This document shows, piece after piece, positions 1 to 11,892 of a stretch of DNA of 64,000 nucleotides. Position 1 is the stretch's first letter, and each line of letters opens with the position of its first letter. The notes beneath the pieces were generated by a model, which saw only the letters and a program-made list of their open reading frames with translations, was not told the origin of the DNA and did not search any database. The stretch comes from [Erwinia] mediterraneensis (GTDB lineage: Bacteria; Pseudomonadota; Gammaproteobacteria; Enterobacterales; Enterobacteriaceae), in assembly GCF_900604315.1 (NCBI RefSeq), contig NZ_LR026978.1:883063-947062 (forward strand), given 5' to 3'. Made by a program: the position numbers and the translations under genes.

Positions 1-241
1 TCCCGTCCTGCGCAAACTCCGGCACGCCATATTTCTCCTTCAGCCAGGCATGATTCTTTTTCCACCAGTCCAGCTTGCCCCGGTCGGTAACCGGGAAGTT
101 TTTTACTAATACATCACTGGAAACATCATTTTTATGCACTGCCACGATCTCTACCGGTTCGAAGTCCTGCCAGCTGGCACAGATGAAATAAGCTGTTGCC
201 ATTACGCCGCTAAGCTGCAGCAGGTATTTCAGATATTTCAT
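1..241 (-). CDS. DUF943 family protein, 3' end beyond window
   Basis: The first 80 codons are visible, from ATG at 241 behind an AAGGATGAGG Shine-Dalgarno region; the rest lies left of the window. The protein begins with a hydrophobic stretch (about residues 5-23), probably an uncleaved membrane anchor, followed by the DUF943 core with the motif LVKNFPVTDRGKLDWW. It is a near-duplicate of the next gene upstream in transcription (315-809): bases 1-173 align without gaps to 563-735, while the N-terminal anchors differ. The function of DUF943 is not known to me; tandem copies behind a DUF3289 gene look like a small immunity-type array, which is inference only. Confidence 0.85.
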   Translation of the reverse strand, partial: MKYLKYLLQLSGVMATAYFICASWQDFEPVEIVAVHKNDVSSDVLVKNFPVTDRGKLDWWKKNHAWLKEKYGVPEFAQDG

Positions 242-314
242 TCCTCATCCTTGTCTGTCATCAATCCTATACCCACCCCCCGGAAAAGGGCGGATGGGTT
301 TATTCATAGAATTA

Positions 315-809
315 TTATTCCCATTCTATTATTTCAATTTTTCCGCCAGGTCGTTGTCGGTAACTCCCTTCAAAAAGGGTGTAATAGATTGATCCATCAG
401 AGCCCGTGTCTACTGTTAATAATGGATCTTTCTCAATACAGTTTTTTTCTGTTTTCATCTCTCTGAAACAGAGAAACTGTGGGGTATTTACGCTTAAGCG
501 AAAATCATGAGTTGGCAATTTTTTATAGCCGTCGCCGAACCGCCAGAACCAGACAGAAAAGCTCCCGTCCTGCGCAAACTCCGGCACGCCATATTTTTCC
601 TTCAGCCAGGCATGATTCTTTTGCCACCAGTCCAGCTTGCCCCGGTCGGTAACCGGGAAGTTCTTTACTAACACATTGCTGACAACCTTGTTTTTATGAA
701 CTGCCACGATCTCTACCGGTTCGAAGTCCTGCCAGATACTGTAAATCTCATAACCAGTGAGGGTAATAAAAGATAGCCGGATAACAAGAAAGAATATTTT
801 TATTTTCAC
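315..809 (-). CDS. DUF943 family membrane-anchored protein
   Basis: A complete 164-residue DUF943 protein. An N-terminal hydrophobic helix (about residues 5-24) is followed by the family core with VLVKNFPVTDRGKLDWW and, further on, the YGVPEFAQDG and FWRFGDGYK segments. The start is GTG at 809, overlapping the stop of the DUF3289 gene in a GTGA tetranucleotide, so the two are probably translationally coupled. A second, partial copy follows at 241. The topology suggests a protein held in the inner membrane with a periplasmic domain. Function unknown; pairing with DUF3289 suggests they work together. Confidence 0.88.
   Translation of the reverse strand: MKIKIFFLVIRLSFITLTGYEIYSIWQDFEPVEIVAVHKNKVVSNVLVKNFPVTDRGKLDWWQKNHAWLKEKYGVPEFAQDGSFSVWFWRFGDGYKKLPTHDFRLSVNTPQFLCFREMKTEKNCIEKDPLLTVDTGSDGSIYYTLFEGSYRQRPGGKIEIIEWE
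563..735. repeat. Duplicated DUF943 coding segment (partner at 1-173)
   Basis: Bases 563-735 and 1-173 align without gaps (constant offset 562) and differ at only a small number of positions. The similarity stops at the junction between the conserved core and the N-terminal anchor. This is a recent tandem duplication of a DUF943 gene, or a gene conversion between two copies. Confidence 0.85.
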
Positions 810-1657
810 TTTTTCTCTCCGGTAATCTCTATTGTAGCTTCCATATTAGTCATAAAAGGTTGATAGCCAAATCTCTCCCAGTGTTGCAATACAAACCAGA
901 TGCGAAAAACAGCAAACTGGAAGTAAAAGGAATTGCCAATATCATTGTCATCCAGTCCAAAATGATCTTGGGCACGATAGTGGATTACAGCTCTGTATTG
1001 ATTTCCTGCTATCTGCAATGAATTAATTGTAATATGCGTAGCATAAATATCATGCACAGAAATCCCTAACGCATTAAAGCGATCCCGGCACCGATCAAAT
1101 CTTGGTAAAGATGATTGATAAATAGAGGTTATGATATCCTCTTTTTTACTTGCAGGAAGATATTTCCTATCCCAGTCAATATTTCTATCAAGTGCTTTTT
1201 TTATCAATAAAAGCGAGCTTTCCTCAGTATAGTCTCCCATTATCAACGCACGATAAGCCATATTCAGCCCGCCATGACTAAAAGGTTTCCCTTTCCCCGT
1301 CTGAAAATGATCAACCAGCTTTAAAAACAGGTCACGCTGCCCTAATACTGACATCAGATATGAGCTGCTTTTCATCTCCTGAAACAGCCGCTCCGCCATC
1401 TGCTCATGCGTCAGTTTTACCGTCTGTAATACTGGTGCCGCCTGAGGATGAAGAGAGGTGTAAATCAGCTCTTCACAGGTCCAGGGGTTAAGCCTTTCTG
1501 ATACCTTTTCCAGGCCATAACGGGTCTTGAGTGCATTTTCCGTCAGATCACCACAGCGCATATCGTCAGCGCGATAATCCTCCATCTGATGTACAGAACG
1601 GAAAAGCGTGCAGGGGAAGGTGACTGGCTGCGCTAATGCGCCGGATAAAACGGTCAT
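806..1657 (-). CDS. DUF3289 family protein
   Basis: A 283-residue protein with the conserved DUF3289 layout. The N-terminal part has FPCTLFRSVHQMEDYRADDM; the C-terminal part has VHDIYATHITINSLQI and DHFGLDDNDI, ending in FMTNMEATIEITG. No obvious enzymatic motif or transmembrane helix is visible. Such proteins occur in Pantoea/Erwinia-type genomes, sometimes near type VI secretion genes, so an effector or adaptor role is possible but unproven. It is first in a convergently packed operon with two DUF943 genes (4-base overlap with the first). The divergent neighbour is mdaB. Confidence 0.88.
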   Translation of the reverse strand: MTVLSGALAQPVTFPCTLFRSVHQMEDYRADDMRCGDLTENALKTRYGLEKVSERLNPWTCEELIYTSLHPQAAPVLQTVKLTHEQMAERLFQEMKSSSYLMSVLGQRDLFLKLVDHFQTGKGKPFSHGGLNMAYRALIMGDYTEESSLLLIKKALDRNIDWDRKYLPASKKEDIITSIYQSSLPRFDRCRDRFNALGISVHDIYATHITINSLQIAGNQYRAVIHYRAQDHFGLDDNDIGNSFYFQFAVFRIWFVLQHWERFGYQPFMTNMEATIEITGEKK

Positions 1658-1801
1658 ATGAAAACTCCTTTTTCAATTTTTTGGGCGGTAAGAACGCAGG
1701 ATTGTTGCTTAGTAAGCAAAAGTCTTGTGATCAAACACGCATTTTTCCCGCGTTCCGTCGTCAGGTAAAATGACGCCCTATTTTATACTGGAGCCGAATA
1801 A

Positions 1802-2383
1802 ATGAGCAAAATTTTAATTATCGATGGCGGCAAAACGTTCGCGCACTCTAAAGGTGAGCTAAACCATACGCTGACTGATGTGGCAGCCAGCCAGCTGCGC
1901 GATCTTGGCCACGAAGTACAGGTTACCGTCGCTGATAGCGACTACAACATCGCAGAAGAAGTTCAGAAATACCTCGACAGCGACGTGGTAATTTATCAGA
2001 TGCCGGGCTGGTGGATGGGTGAGCCCTGGACAGTGAAAAAATATATCGATGAGATCTTTACCGAAGGTCATGGCTCGCTCTACGCCAGCGATGGTCGTAC
2101 ACGCGCTGACGCCAGCAAAAAATATGGTTCAGGCGGCCTGCTGCAGGGCAAAAAATATATGCTTTCCCTGACCTGGAACGCCCCGCTGGAAGCCTTTACC
2201 GACCCGGATCAGTTCTTTGAGGGCGCAGGCGTTGACGGGCTTTACCTGCACTTTCATAAAGCGAACCAGTTCCTGGGCATGGAAGGCTTGCCGACCTTTA
2301 TCTGTAACGATGTGATCAAAGCGCCTGATGTTCCACGCGATGTTGCCCGTTATCGGACACATCTCAACCAGATCTTTGCTTAA
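1802..2383 (+). CDS. mdaB: NADPH:quinone oxidoreductase MdaB
   Basis: Flavodoxin-fold NAD(P)H:quinone oxidoreductase of 193 residues, closely resembling E. coli MdaB (modulator of drug activity B). It uses FAD for two-electron reduction of quinones, which avoids semiquinone radicals. Visible signatures are the N-terminal KILIIDGGKTFAHSKG FAD-phosphate region and YQMPGWWMGEPW. ATG at 1802 follows a GGAG-like site. The quinol monooxygenase gene ygiN follows 34 bases downstream on the same strand; together they are thought to form a quinone redox cycle. Cytoplasmic. Confidence 0.96.
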   Translation: MSKILIIDGGKTFAHSKGELNHTLTDVAASQLRDLGHEVQVTVADSDYNIAEEVQKYLDSDVVIYQMPGWWMGEPWTVKKYIDEIFTEGHGSLYASDGRTRADASKKYGSGGLLQGKKYMLSLTWNAPLEAFTDPDQFFEGAGVDGLYLHFHKANQFLGMEGLPTFICNDVIKAPDVPRDVARYRTHLNQIFA

Positions 2384-2417
2384 CTGTAAGCACACCGGCA
2401 AAAAAGAGGGAAAGGGT

Positions 2418-2729
2418 ATGTTGACCGTAGTGGCAGAGATCTGCATTAAACCAGGCCGTCGCAACAGGGTTCTGGCGGAGGTTCAAAAGCTGATTCCTGC
2501 CGTGCTGCAGGAAGCGGGATGCCATCAGTATGATCTGCTGGTCGATCATCAGGCGCAGATCCCCTGGAAACATAACTCACCCGATTCCATTTTTATGCTG
2601 GAGCAGTGGGAATCGCTGCGTCATCTGGAACAGCATCAGCAGATGCCGCATATGGAAGCCCATCGTGCGGCGATTAAAGATGATGTGATGGATGTGAAAA
2701 TCTTGGTGCTGGAACCGGCTCAGGTATAA
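2418..2729 (+). CDS. ygiN: Quinol monooxygenase YgiN
   Basis: A 103-residue antibiotic-biosynthesis-monooxygenase (ABM) fold protein matching E. coli YgiN, which oxidises menadiol to menadione and can work in a cycle with MdaB. The start ATG at 2418 is preceded by GAGGGAAAGGG, and the product starts MLTVVAEICIKPG as in the family. The conserved ABM segment FMLEQWESLRHLEQHQQ is present. It is probably cotranscribed with mdaB. Confidence 0.94.
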   Translation: MLTVVAEICIKPGRRNRVLAEVQKLIPAVLQEAGCHQYDLLVDHQAQIPWKHNSPDSIFMLEQWESLRHLEQHQQMPHMEAHRAAIKDDVMDVKILVLEPAQV

Positions 2730-2795
2730 CCCATACCGGCTCTTTCCCGCGCAACGGGTAAGAGCCCCCTTCTCTCTCCCTGCCACAGAGTGGCC

Positions 2796-3695
2796 TCAGA
2801 ACAGTTTCTGTTCTTCAATCTTTTCGCGCAGGAAATCGAGAAAGCAGGTAATGCGTGCCGCCAGAGTGGAATTGCTGTAATAGACCGCATGCACCGGCAA
2901 GCGAATATCACGCGTGACGCTTTCCAGTACCTGAACCAGCCTGCCACAGGCGATATCTTCCCGGCTGTTAAAATCAGAAAGACGGGCAATACCCTGACCG
3001 GCCAGCGCCAGCTGACGAATCGTTTCGCCGCTGGACGCACCGATGGTGGGTTTAATCTGCAACAGCTCCCCTTCCTTTTCCCATACCGGCCAGCGGTTAT
3101 GCACTTCGGAATTGCTGAAGCCAATCAGACGATGTTGCGCCAGCTCCGCCACGCTCTGCGGCTCGCCATATTGCGCGAGATAAGCCGGGCTGGCCAGCAG
3201 ACGCAACCGGCTGTTACCCAGCATGCGCGCCCGGATAGTGGAGTCGCGTAACAGACCGATACGAATAGCGATATCAGTCTGCTGCTCCAGCAGATCGATA
3301 AAAATATCGTCGGTATTGAGTTCAAGCTGCACCAGGGGATAACGGTGGCTGAACTCCTCCACCAGCGGCACAATGACATGCAGCATAAAAGGAGTAGCCG
3401 CGTTCACGCGCAGGCGACCCGCAGGGGTTTCGCGCCGCTGAGCAATCTGTTCTTCCGCCTGCTCAACGGAGGCGAGGATCTGGCGCGCATGCGTCAGGAA
3501 GATACGTCCCTCTTCCGTGAGCGCCAGACGACGCGTCGTACGATGCAACAGGGTCGTTTGCAGCTTGCTTTCCAGACGGCTTAACGCCCGGCTGATACCG
3601 GAACTGGTCTGTTCTAACTGCTCCGCTGCTGCCGTAATGGATCCGGTATCCACCACCACCACCCAGGCACGCAGCTCTTCCAGCGTAATTTTCAC
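2796..3695 (-). CDS. LysR-type transcriptional regulator
   Basis: A 299-residue LysR-family regulator. The N-terminal winged helix-turn-helix spans about residues 1-60 (VVVVDTGSITAAAEQLEQTS, then SRALSRLESKLQTTLLHRT); the C-terminal LysR substrate-binding domain begins about residue 88. The sequence resembles the YafC/DsdC-unrelated subgroup that recognises GISRALSRLE-type boundaries, but I cannot name an orthologue. It sits between ygiN (convergent) and parE (same strand, upstream), a position not occupied by a LysR gene in E. coli K-12 as I recall, so it is a lineage-specific insertion. Target genes unknown. Confidence 0.92.
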   Translation of the reverse strand: MKITLEELRAWVVVVDTGSITAAAEQLEQTSSGISRALSRLESKLQTTLLHRTTRRLALTEEGRIFLTHARQILASVEQAEEQIAQRRETPAGRLRVNAATPFMLHVIVPLVEEFSHRYPLVQLELNTDDIFIDLLEQQTDIAIRIGLLRDSTIRARMLGNSRLRLLASPAYLAQYGEPQSVAELAQHRLIGFSNSEVHNRWPVWEKEGELLQIKPTIGASSGETIRQLALAGQGIARLSDFNSREDIACGRLVQVLESVTRDIRLPVHAVYYSNSTLAARITCFLDFLREKIEEQKLF

Positions 3696-3713
3696 CCGTC
3701 TCTTTCCTGTGAC

Positions 3714-3739
3714 AAAAAGGACGCCGCAGCGTCCTTTTT
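3714..3739. terminator. Rho-independent terminator after parE
   Basis: Perfect inverted repeat AAAAAGGACGC / GCGTCCTTTTT around a CGCA-containing loop, flanked by A and T runs, so it can act on both strands. It lies directly after the parE stop codon and in front of the LysR gene. Confidence 0.85.
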
Positions 3740-3740
3740 A

Positions 3741-6267
<2,527 letters not shown>

Positions 6268-6270
6268 AAT

Positions 6271-7098
6271 TTAATAGCCTTCCGCATCGAGATCGGGACG
6301 GAAATCCTCGCTTTGCAGGCGATTCACCTCGGTAAAGAGGGTGCCATCCTCTGTTAATTCGAGCCAGCGCCAGCCGGGAGCGACATTATCAATGGTAAAG
6401 CTGGTGCAGTGGGGCTTGAACTGAACACAGGTGGAGGGCGTGGCCAGCACCCGACGTCCGTGCCACATCACATCCATCTCCTGATGAATGTGGCCGCAAA
6501 TCAGCGTTTTTGCCAGCGGATAGTGCTGCAGAATATCGTCCAGCTGATGCGGATTACGCAGGCTGTGCTGATCGAGCCAGGTGCAGCCCGACGCCTGCGG
6601 ATGATGATGCAACAGCACCAGCGTATGACGCTCCGGCGCCAGCGCCAGCGTTTTTTCCAGCCACTCCAGCTGGTAATCGCTCAGCATGCCGTGCGGCACG
6701 CCAAAGACCTGGCTATCCAGCAGGACCAGTTGCCAGCGATCGCCCAACAACACATGCCGGGCATCGGCAATGTCCGCTTTCGCCAGGGTATCCACCATGG
6801 CAGGCTGAAAATCGTGATTGCCCGGTAGCCAGACGCAGGGCGCAAGCAGACGCGAGATACCTTCAGCGAAATGCTGATAAGCCTCAGTCGAGTGATCCTG
6901 CGCTAAATCGCCGGTCGCAATAATCAGGTCATAATCACGCTGCTGGGCAGTAATGGCATCCAGTACCGCGTCGTAACTCGCCCAGGTATTTACCCCGAGC
7001 AGGGTTTCATCTTTGCCAGCGAAAAGATGGGTATCCGTGATTTGTAAAATCCTGATTCGGGACCCATTCGCTACAGGAAGATTTAGCAAGCTCTCCAA
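6271..7098 (-). CDS. cpdA: 3',5'-cyclic-AMP phosphodiesterase
   Basis: A 275-residue metallophosphoesterase that hydrolyses cAMP to AMP and so lowers CRP-cAMP signalling. Metal-binding motifs in order: QITDTHLF (DxH), ATGDLAQD (GDxxxD), LPGNHDF (GNHD), LLHHHP and CGHIHQE (GHxH). The start is TTG at 7098, the rare start also used by the E. coli gene, with GGAAA upstream; product begins MESLLNLP. It is in the conserved nudF-yqiB-cpdA-yqiA-parE string. Its presence in a window with several candidate CRP sites is of interest but not evidence of a link. Confidence 0.96.
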   Translation of the reverse strand: MESLLNLPVANGSRIRILQITDTHLFAGKDETLLGVNTWASYDAVLDAITAQQRDYDLIIATGDLAQDHSTEAYQHFAEGISRLLAPCVWLPGNHDFQPAMVDTLAKADIADARHVLLGDRWQLVLLDSQVFGVPHGMLSDYQLEWLEKTLALAPERHTLVLLHHHPQASGCTWLDQHSLRNPHQLDDILQHYPLAKTLICGHIHQEMDVMWHGRRVLATPSTCVQFKPHCTSFTIDNVAPGWRWLELTEDGTLFTEVNRLQSEDFRPDLDAEGY

Positions 7099-7142
7099 AG
7101 CGTTTCCTTAATCTCCACGCCATTTTCTACATTTGTACGCCA

Positions 7143-7568
7143 TCAGCAGACCGGCACTGCCATAGCGCCATGGGCCAGGCAGTAGCGCAACCAGTCAGCG
7201 AGAAACTGATTAATCTGATGTTTCTCATCACGCTGATGCAATTTTTTATTGGGGTAATCATAGCGCGCTTTAAAGCGATAGATCTGCTGCGTTGAACACA
7301 CTTCAGCGACCATAGCATCATGATATAACCTGACCGACATGGCAGGCAGGCTCCAGTAACTGACGGCAGGCGCAATCTGACGGATCTCCACCAGGGTGGT
7401 GTAACGGGTCGATTCCTCAATCGTCAATTGATAGCTGGCACCATTCACCTGATAGGTCACCGATGCGCCCGCCTCATCGCTGCGCGGCAGCAGACGACGC
7501 AGCTGGGCAAAATTGGTTTCGCACAGCCGCATCATTTCGGGGAAATCAGGGGTATAGCGCTGTCTCAT
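7143..7568 (-). CDS. yqiB: DUF1249 protein YqiB
   Basis: A 141-residue cytoplasmic protein of the DUF1249 family, begins [20 protein letters not shown] as in E. coli YqiB. A longer frame starting at 7580 exists, but the ATG at 7568 overlaps the nudF stop in an ATGA tetranucleotide, so the short form is preferred. No catalytic motif is visible and the biochemical role is unknown to me; linkage to nudF and cpdA is conserved across Enterobacterales. Confidence 0.92.
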   Translation of the reverse strand: MRQRYTPDFPEMMRLCETNFAQLRRLLPRSDEAGASVTYQVNGASYQLTIEESTRYTTLVEIRQIAPAVSYWSLPAMSVRLYHDAMVAEVCSTQQIYRFKARYDYPNKKLHQRDEKHQINQFLADWLRYCLAHGAMAVPVC

Positions 7569-8200
7569 TTTATCTTCCACTCTTCACGTAATGTCGTATG
7601 GTGCAACGCCAGCCATTGCAGGGCGATGACGGTCGCTGCGTTATCTATTATCCCCTCTTCCACCCAGCGGTATGCCTGCTCCCGGCTCACCACATGGACA
7701 AGAATGTCCTCATTCTCTTCCTCCAGCCCGTGGTATCCCTCTGCCAGGCTGGCATCCACTTCTCCTACTAACACGGACAGCCGTTCGGTGGTTCCACCGG
7801 GGCTGGCCAGATAATTCAGCACCGGCCTGACGCGCCCGACGGTTAAGCCCGCCTCTTCGACGGCTTCGCGCCGTACAACCTGTTCCACGCTCTCTCCCGG
7901 CTCGATAATGCCCGCGACCATCTCCAGTAGCCAGGGTGAATGACTGGTGTCGTAGGCCGGGATGCGGATCTGTTCGATCAGCACCACTTCATCTCGCAGG
8001 GGATCATAGGGTAACAGCACGGCAGCATGTCCGCGCTCAAAAACTTCGCGCTGAATTTCACCACTCATTTCACCATTGAAAAGACGGTGGCGAAAGCGAT
8101 AGCGAACAAGCGAAAAAAAACCGTCATACAATGTTTCGCGTGCAATAATTTCTACATCGTTTTTTGTGAAAGTCACAGGGGATTTTTTTTCGCCCGTCAT
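7565..8200 (-). CDS. nudF: ADP-ribose pyrophosphatase NudF
   Basis: A 211-residue Nudix hydrolase that splits ADP-ribose to AMP and ribose 5-phosphate. The Nudix box GX5EX7REX2EEXG is intact ([13 protein letters not shown] followed by RREAVEEAG), and the family-typical [14 protein letters not shown] and QIRIPAYDT segments are present. I chose the start [11 protein letters not shown] at 8200 because it matches the family length; an in-frame start at 8245 would add 15 unlikely residues. It is the first gene of the nudF-yqiB-cpdA-yqiA-parE group and diverges from tolC. Confidence 0.95.
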   Translation of the reverse strand: MTGEKKSPVTFTKNDVEIIARETLYDGFFSLVRYRFRHRLFNGEMSGEIQREVFERGHAAVLLPYDPLRDEVVLIEQIRIPAYDTSHSPWLLEMVAGIIEPGESVEQVVRREAVEEAGLTVGRVRPVLNYLASPGGTTERLSVLVGEVDASLAEGYHGLEEENEDILVHVVSREQAYRWVEEGIIDNAATVIALQWLALHHTTLREEWKIK

Positions 8201-8413
8201 CGTCTGGCTCCTTACGCAGATGGGGATGGAGCTAAGAAAAGCCAAGCCTTGTACTCCATCCGAGTGGTTCTTGATGAATTATTTACGTAAATTAGGGGTA
8301 GAAGGCACGTTCAGCCAACTTATCTGGCAGACCAGGTCTGTTAGAATCGGCGATTATTTTTGGCTTATCGGCAGCGCTACCATAGCTATTTTGCTGCAAC
8401 TCAAGGAATGCAA

Positions 8414-9880
8414 ATGAAAAAACTGCTCCCATACGTTATTGGACTAAGCCTGGGCGCTTTCAGCTTCGCCAGCCAGGCAGAAAATCTACTCCAGGTTTAT
8501 CAACAGGCGCGGCAGAGCAACCCGGATCTGCGTAGCGCTGCTGCCGATCGCGACGCTGCATTCGAAAAGATCAATGAAGCGCGTAGTCCTTTACTGCCAC
8601 AGCTGGGCTTGGGTGCAGATTACACATATACCAACGGCTATCGTGACAGCAGTGGTCTCCACTCCAACACTACCAGCGCCTCATTGCAACTGACGCAAAC
8701 CATTTTTGATATGTCAAGATGGCGCGCGCTGACGCTGCAGGAGAAAGCGGCGGGGATTCAGGATGTCTCCTATCAGGCTGCCCAGCAGAATCTGATCCTC
8801 AATACCGCTACCGCTTATTTTAACGTACTGAACGCCATCGATACGCTTTCTTTTTATGAAGCGCAGAAACAATCTATCTATCGTCAGCTTGATCAGACCA
8901 CCCAGCGTTTTAACGTCGGCCTGGTAGCGATTACTGACGTGCAGAACGCCCGCGCACAGTATGACAGCGTGCTGGCCAATGAAGTGAACGCGCGTAACAA
9001 CCTCGATAATATGGTGGAAACGCTGCGCCAGATCACCGGTAACGCTTACCTGTCACTGGCCTCGCTGGATATCGATCGCTTTAAAACCACTAAAACGGCA
9101 CCGGTGAGCGCGCTGCTGAAAGAAGCGGAAAGCCGTAACCTGAACCTGCTCTCTGCACGCCTGTCACAGGACCTGGCGCGCGAACAGATTCGTTCTGCGG
9201 AAACCGGCCATATGCCAACGCTGGATCTGACCGCTTCAACCGGTCTCTCCAACACCAAATATGGCGGCAGCCGCGCCAATCAGGCCACAAACAATGACTC
9301 GATTTCCGGCACCAATCAGGTGGGCCTGAGCTTCTCGCTGCCGCTCTACAGCGGCGGCGCGGTTTCTTCGCAGGTGAAACAGGCACAGTACAACTTTGTC
9401 AGCGCCAGTGAGCAGCTGGAAAGCGCACACCGTTCTGCCGTGCAAACCGTGCGCTCCTCGTATAATAACGTGAACGCCTCAGTCAGCAGTATCGAAGCCT
9501 ACAAACAGGCAGTGATTTCTGCCCAGAGCTCCCTGGATGCGATGGAAGCAGGCTATCAGGTGGGAACCCGTACCATCGTTGACGTGCTGGATGCGACCAC
9601 CACTCTGTATAACGCGAAACAGCAGTTGTCCGATGCGCGTTATAACTACCTGATTAACCAGCTTAATATCAAATATGCGCTGGGTACGCTGAACGAGCAG
9701 GATCTGATGGCGCTGAACAGCCAGCTGGGCAAAGAGATCCCGACCTCGCCGGAAAGCGTAGCGCCGGAGAACCCGCAGCAGGATGCCAGCGTGGATAACG
9801 GTCCGAGCGTAAATGGCGAGATGTCAGCCGCAGCCGCACGTCCAGCCGCCGCGCGCAGCAGTAATCCCTTCAGCAATTGA
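8414..9880 (+). CDS. tolC: Outer membrane channel TolC
   Basis: Outer-membrane exit duct for tripartite drug efflux pumps (AcrAB and others) and type I secretion. Start ATG at 8414 lies 6 bases after AAGGA; an ATG at 8408 directly abuts that site and is less likely. A 22-residue signal peptide ends at SFASQA, mature N-terminus ENLLQVYQQARQS. The two internally similar TolC repeats are visible, e.g. LILNTATAYFNVLNAID in the first and RSSYNNVNASVSSIEAYKQA in the second. The C-terminal tail is Ala/Pro-rich and poorly conserved. Divergent from nudF, as in E. coli. Confidence 0.98.
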   Translation: MKKLLPYVIGLSLGAFSFASQAENLLQVYQQARQSNPDLRSAAADRDAAFEKINEARSPLLPQLGLGADYTYTNGYRDSSGLHSNTTSASLQLTQTIFDMSRWRALTLQEKAAGIQDVSYQAAQQNLILNTATAYFNVLNAIDTLSFYEAQKQSIYRQLDQTTQRFNVGLVAITDVQNARAQYDSVLANEVNARNNLDNMVETLRQITGNAYLSLASLDIDRFKTTKTAPVSALLKEAESRNLNLLSARLSQDLAREQIRSAETGHMPTLDLTASTGLSNTKYGGSRANQATNNDSISGTNQVGLSFSLPLYSGGAVSSQVKQAQYNFVSASEQLESAHRSAVQTVRSSYNNVNASVSSIEAYKQAVISAQSSLDAMEAGYQVGTRTIVDVLDATTTLYNAKQQLSDARYNYLINQLNIKYALGTLNEQDLMALNSQLGKEIPTSPESVAPENPQQDASVDNGPSVNGEMSAAAARPAAARSSNPFSN

Positions 9881-9884
9881 TCTT

Positions 9885-9910
9885 TCAGGGGCCCTGTTTG
9901 CGGCCCCTTT
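9885..9910 (+). terminator. Terminator after tolC
   Basis: Stem AGGGGCC / GGCCCCT with an 8-base loop, 5 bases after the tolC stop, followed by TTCCC. The T tract is short, so strength is uncertain. Confidence 0.65.
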
Positions 9911-10022
9911 CCCAATCAAACGTATAGCAACGTAAATATCCCCACTCTGTCAGGCCTGCCGCTTCATTTTTCACCACTCATCCCCTATTCTAAGCGCTAT
10001 ATTCAGGCACAGGATAATGACC

Positions 10023-10682
10023 ATGAAACGGACTAAAAATATTCGCCATGCCGCCTTTCGTAAAAGCTGGCAGGCACGCCATTTAACGCCAGTCGCATTT
10101 GCCGTTTCGGCGGTATTTATGCTGGCTGGCTGTGAACAAAATGATGAAACCGTCTCGCTCTACCAGAATGCAGATGATTGCGCCCAGGCCAATCCCGATA
10201 AGAGCGCGCAGTGTACGACCGCTTACAACAATGCGCTGAAAGAAGCGGAACGTACCGCCCCCAAATATGCCAGCAAAGAAGATTGCATCGCGGAGTTTGG
10301 CGAAAATCAGTGCCAGCAGGTGCCGGCGCAGGCGGGCACTCAGGCAGAAGCGCAGCATAGCGGCAGCTTCTGGATGCCATTAATGGCGGGCTATATGATG
10401 GGCCGGATGATGGGCGGCGGCGCAGGCTTTGCTCAGCAGCCGTTGTTCTCTCCCAAAACGCCTAACAGCCCGGCCAATGGCCAGTTTGTGGATGCTTCTG
10501 GCCGCAGCTACGGCAATGCCACTTCCGGACGCACCATGACGGTGCCGAAAACAGCGCTGGCGCCTAAACCTGCTACCACTTCAACGGTCACCCGTGGCGG
10601 CTTCGGCGAAACGGTAGCCAAACAGAATACCATGCAGCGCAGCAGTGCAACCGGCACCAGCAACCGTTCGCTGGGGGGCTAA
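10023..10682 (+). CDS. ygiB: DUF1190 lipoprotein YgiB
   Basis: A 219-residue predicted lipoprotein matching E. coli YgiB. The lipobox LAGC occurs at about residue 35-38 after an unusually long basic N-terminus ([16 protein letters not shown]). The middle has a Gly/Met-rich segment [18 protein letters not shown] and the end a Thr/Ser-rich tail. The ATG at 10023 is better spaced from AGGATAA than the ATG at 10017. Function is unknown to me; it is always paired with ygiC, 9 bases downstream here, and linked to envelope phenotypes by association with tolC. Confidence 0.92.
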   Translation: MKRTKNIRHAAFRKSWQARHLTPVAFAVSAVFMLAGCEQNDETVSLYQNADDCAQANPDKSAQCTTAYNNALKEAERTAPKYASKEDCIAEFGENQCQQVPAQAGTQAEAQHSGSFWMPLMAGYMMGRMMGGGAGFAQQPLFSPKTPNSPANGQFVDASGRSYGNATSGRTMTVPKTALAPKPATTSTVTRGGFGETVAKQNTMQRSSATGTSNRSLGG

Positions 10683-10691
10683 TCAACGCCT

Positions 10692-11852
10692 ATGCAACGT
10701 ATTGCGATTACCGAGCGTCCGGACTGGCGCGAAAAGGCGACTGAATATGGCTTCCGCTTTCATACCATGCATGGCGAGCCCTACTGGTGTGAAGATGCGT
10801 ATTACCAGTTTACGCTGGCGCAAATTGACAAGCTGGAAGCCACCACCGCCGAGCTGCATCAGATGTGCCTTGATGTCGTCGAGAAAGTGGTCCACAGCGA
10901 AGAGCTGCTGACAAAATTTCGTATTCCCAAACACACCTGGGATTTTGTGCGCGACTCATGGAAACTGCGCCAGCCTTCGCTTTACTCCCGGCTTGACCTT
11001 GCCTGGGATGGCAAAGGCGATGCCAAACTGCTGGAAAATAATGCCGATACGCCGACCTCCCTGTACGAAGCGGCCTTTTTCCAGTGGATCTGGCTGGAAG
11101 ATCAGCTGAATGCGGGGCAGTTGCCCGCAGGCAGCGATCAGTTTAACAGCCTGCAGGAGAAGCTGATTGAGCGCTTTGCCGCGCTGCATCAACAACACGG
11201 CTTTACGTGGCTCCATTTCTCCTGCTGTCGGGATACAGAAGAAGATCGCGGCACGGTGCAGTATCTGCAGGATTGCGCCACCGAAGCGGGCCTGCCGAGC
11301 GAATTTCTTTACATGGATGAAATCGGTCTGGGAGAAAAGGGCCAGTTTACCGATATTCACGATCAGGTTATCAGCAATCTCTTCAAGCTCTATCCCTGGG
11401 AGTTTATGCTGCGCGAGATGTTTTCCACCAAGCTGGCCGATGCTGGCGTTCGCTGGCTGGAACCGGCCTGGAAGAGCATCATCTCGAATAAAGCCTTGCT
11501 GCCGATGTTGTGGAAAATGTTCCCTAATCACCCTAACCTGCTGCCCGCCTGGTTCGCAGAGGATGAGGTTCCGCCACTGGATAAGTACGTGGTGAAGCCG
11601 CTCTTTTCACGCGAAGGCGCTAACATTCGCATTATCGAAAACGGTAAAGAAATTGCGCGCGTGGATGGCCCCTATGGTGAAGAAGGCATGATTGTGCAGC
11701 AGTTCCATCCGCTGCCTAAATTTGGCGACAGCTACACGCTGATTGGCAGCTGGCTGATTGACGATCAACCCGCCGGAATCGGCATTCGAGAGGATCGTGA
11801 CCTGATCACCCAGGATCTCTCCCGTTTTTACCCCCACACCTTTCTTGAATAA
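10692..11852 (+). CDS. ygiC: ATP-grasp protein YgiC (glutathionylspermidine synthase-like)
   Basis: A 386-residue protein homologous to the C-terminal synthetase domain of glutathionylspermidine synthase. ATP-grasp features include [20 protein letters not shown] and the later [15 protein letters not shown] and [17 protein letters not shown] segments. It lacks the amidase domain of Gss, and its substrate is not established; it may form an amide bond with a peptide or polyamine. It follows ygiB with a 9-base gap and ends in a clear terminator. Confidence 0.93.
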   Translation: MQRIAITERPDWREKATEYGFRFHTMHGEPYWCEDAYYQFTLAQIDKLEATTAELHQMCLDVVEKVVHSEELLTKFRIPKHTWDFVRDSWKLRQPSLYSRLDLAWDGKGDAKLLENNADTPTSLYEAAFFQWIWLEDQLNAGQLPAGSDQFNSLQEKLIERFAALHQQHGFTWLHFSCCRDTEEDRGTVQYLQDCATEAGLPSEFLYMDEIGLGEKGQFTDIHDQVISNLFKLYPWEFMLREMFSTKLADAGVRWLEPAWKSIISNKALLPMLWKMFPNHPNLLPAWFAEDEVPPLDKYVVKPLFSREGANIRIIENGKEIARVDGPYGEEGMIVQQFHPLPKFGDSYTLIGSWLIDDQPAGIGIREDRDLITQDLSRFYPHTFLE

Positions 11853-11858
11853 ATTTTG

Positions 11859-11881
11859 AGGCCGCTTCAGCGGCCTTGTTT
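11859..11881 (+). terminator. Terminator after ygiBC
   Basis: Perfect 7-bp stem AGGCCGC / GCGGCCT with loop TTCA, followed by TGTTT, 6 bases after the ygiC stop. It also lies just past the 3' end of the convergent ygiD gene. Confidence 0.85.
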
Positions 11882-11892
11882 ATGTCACGGCG

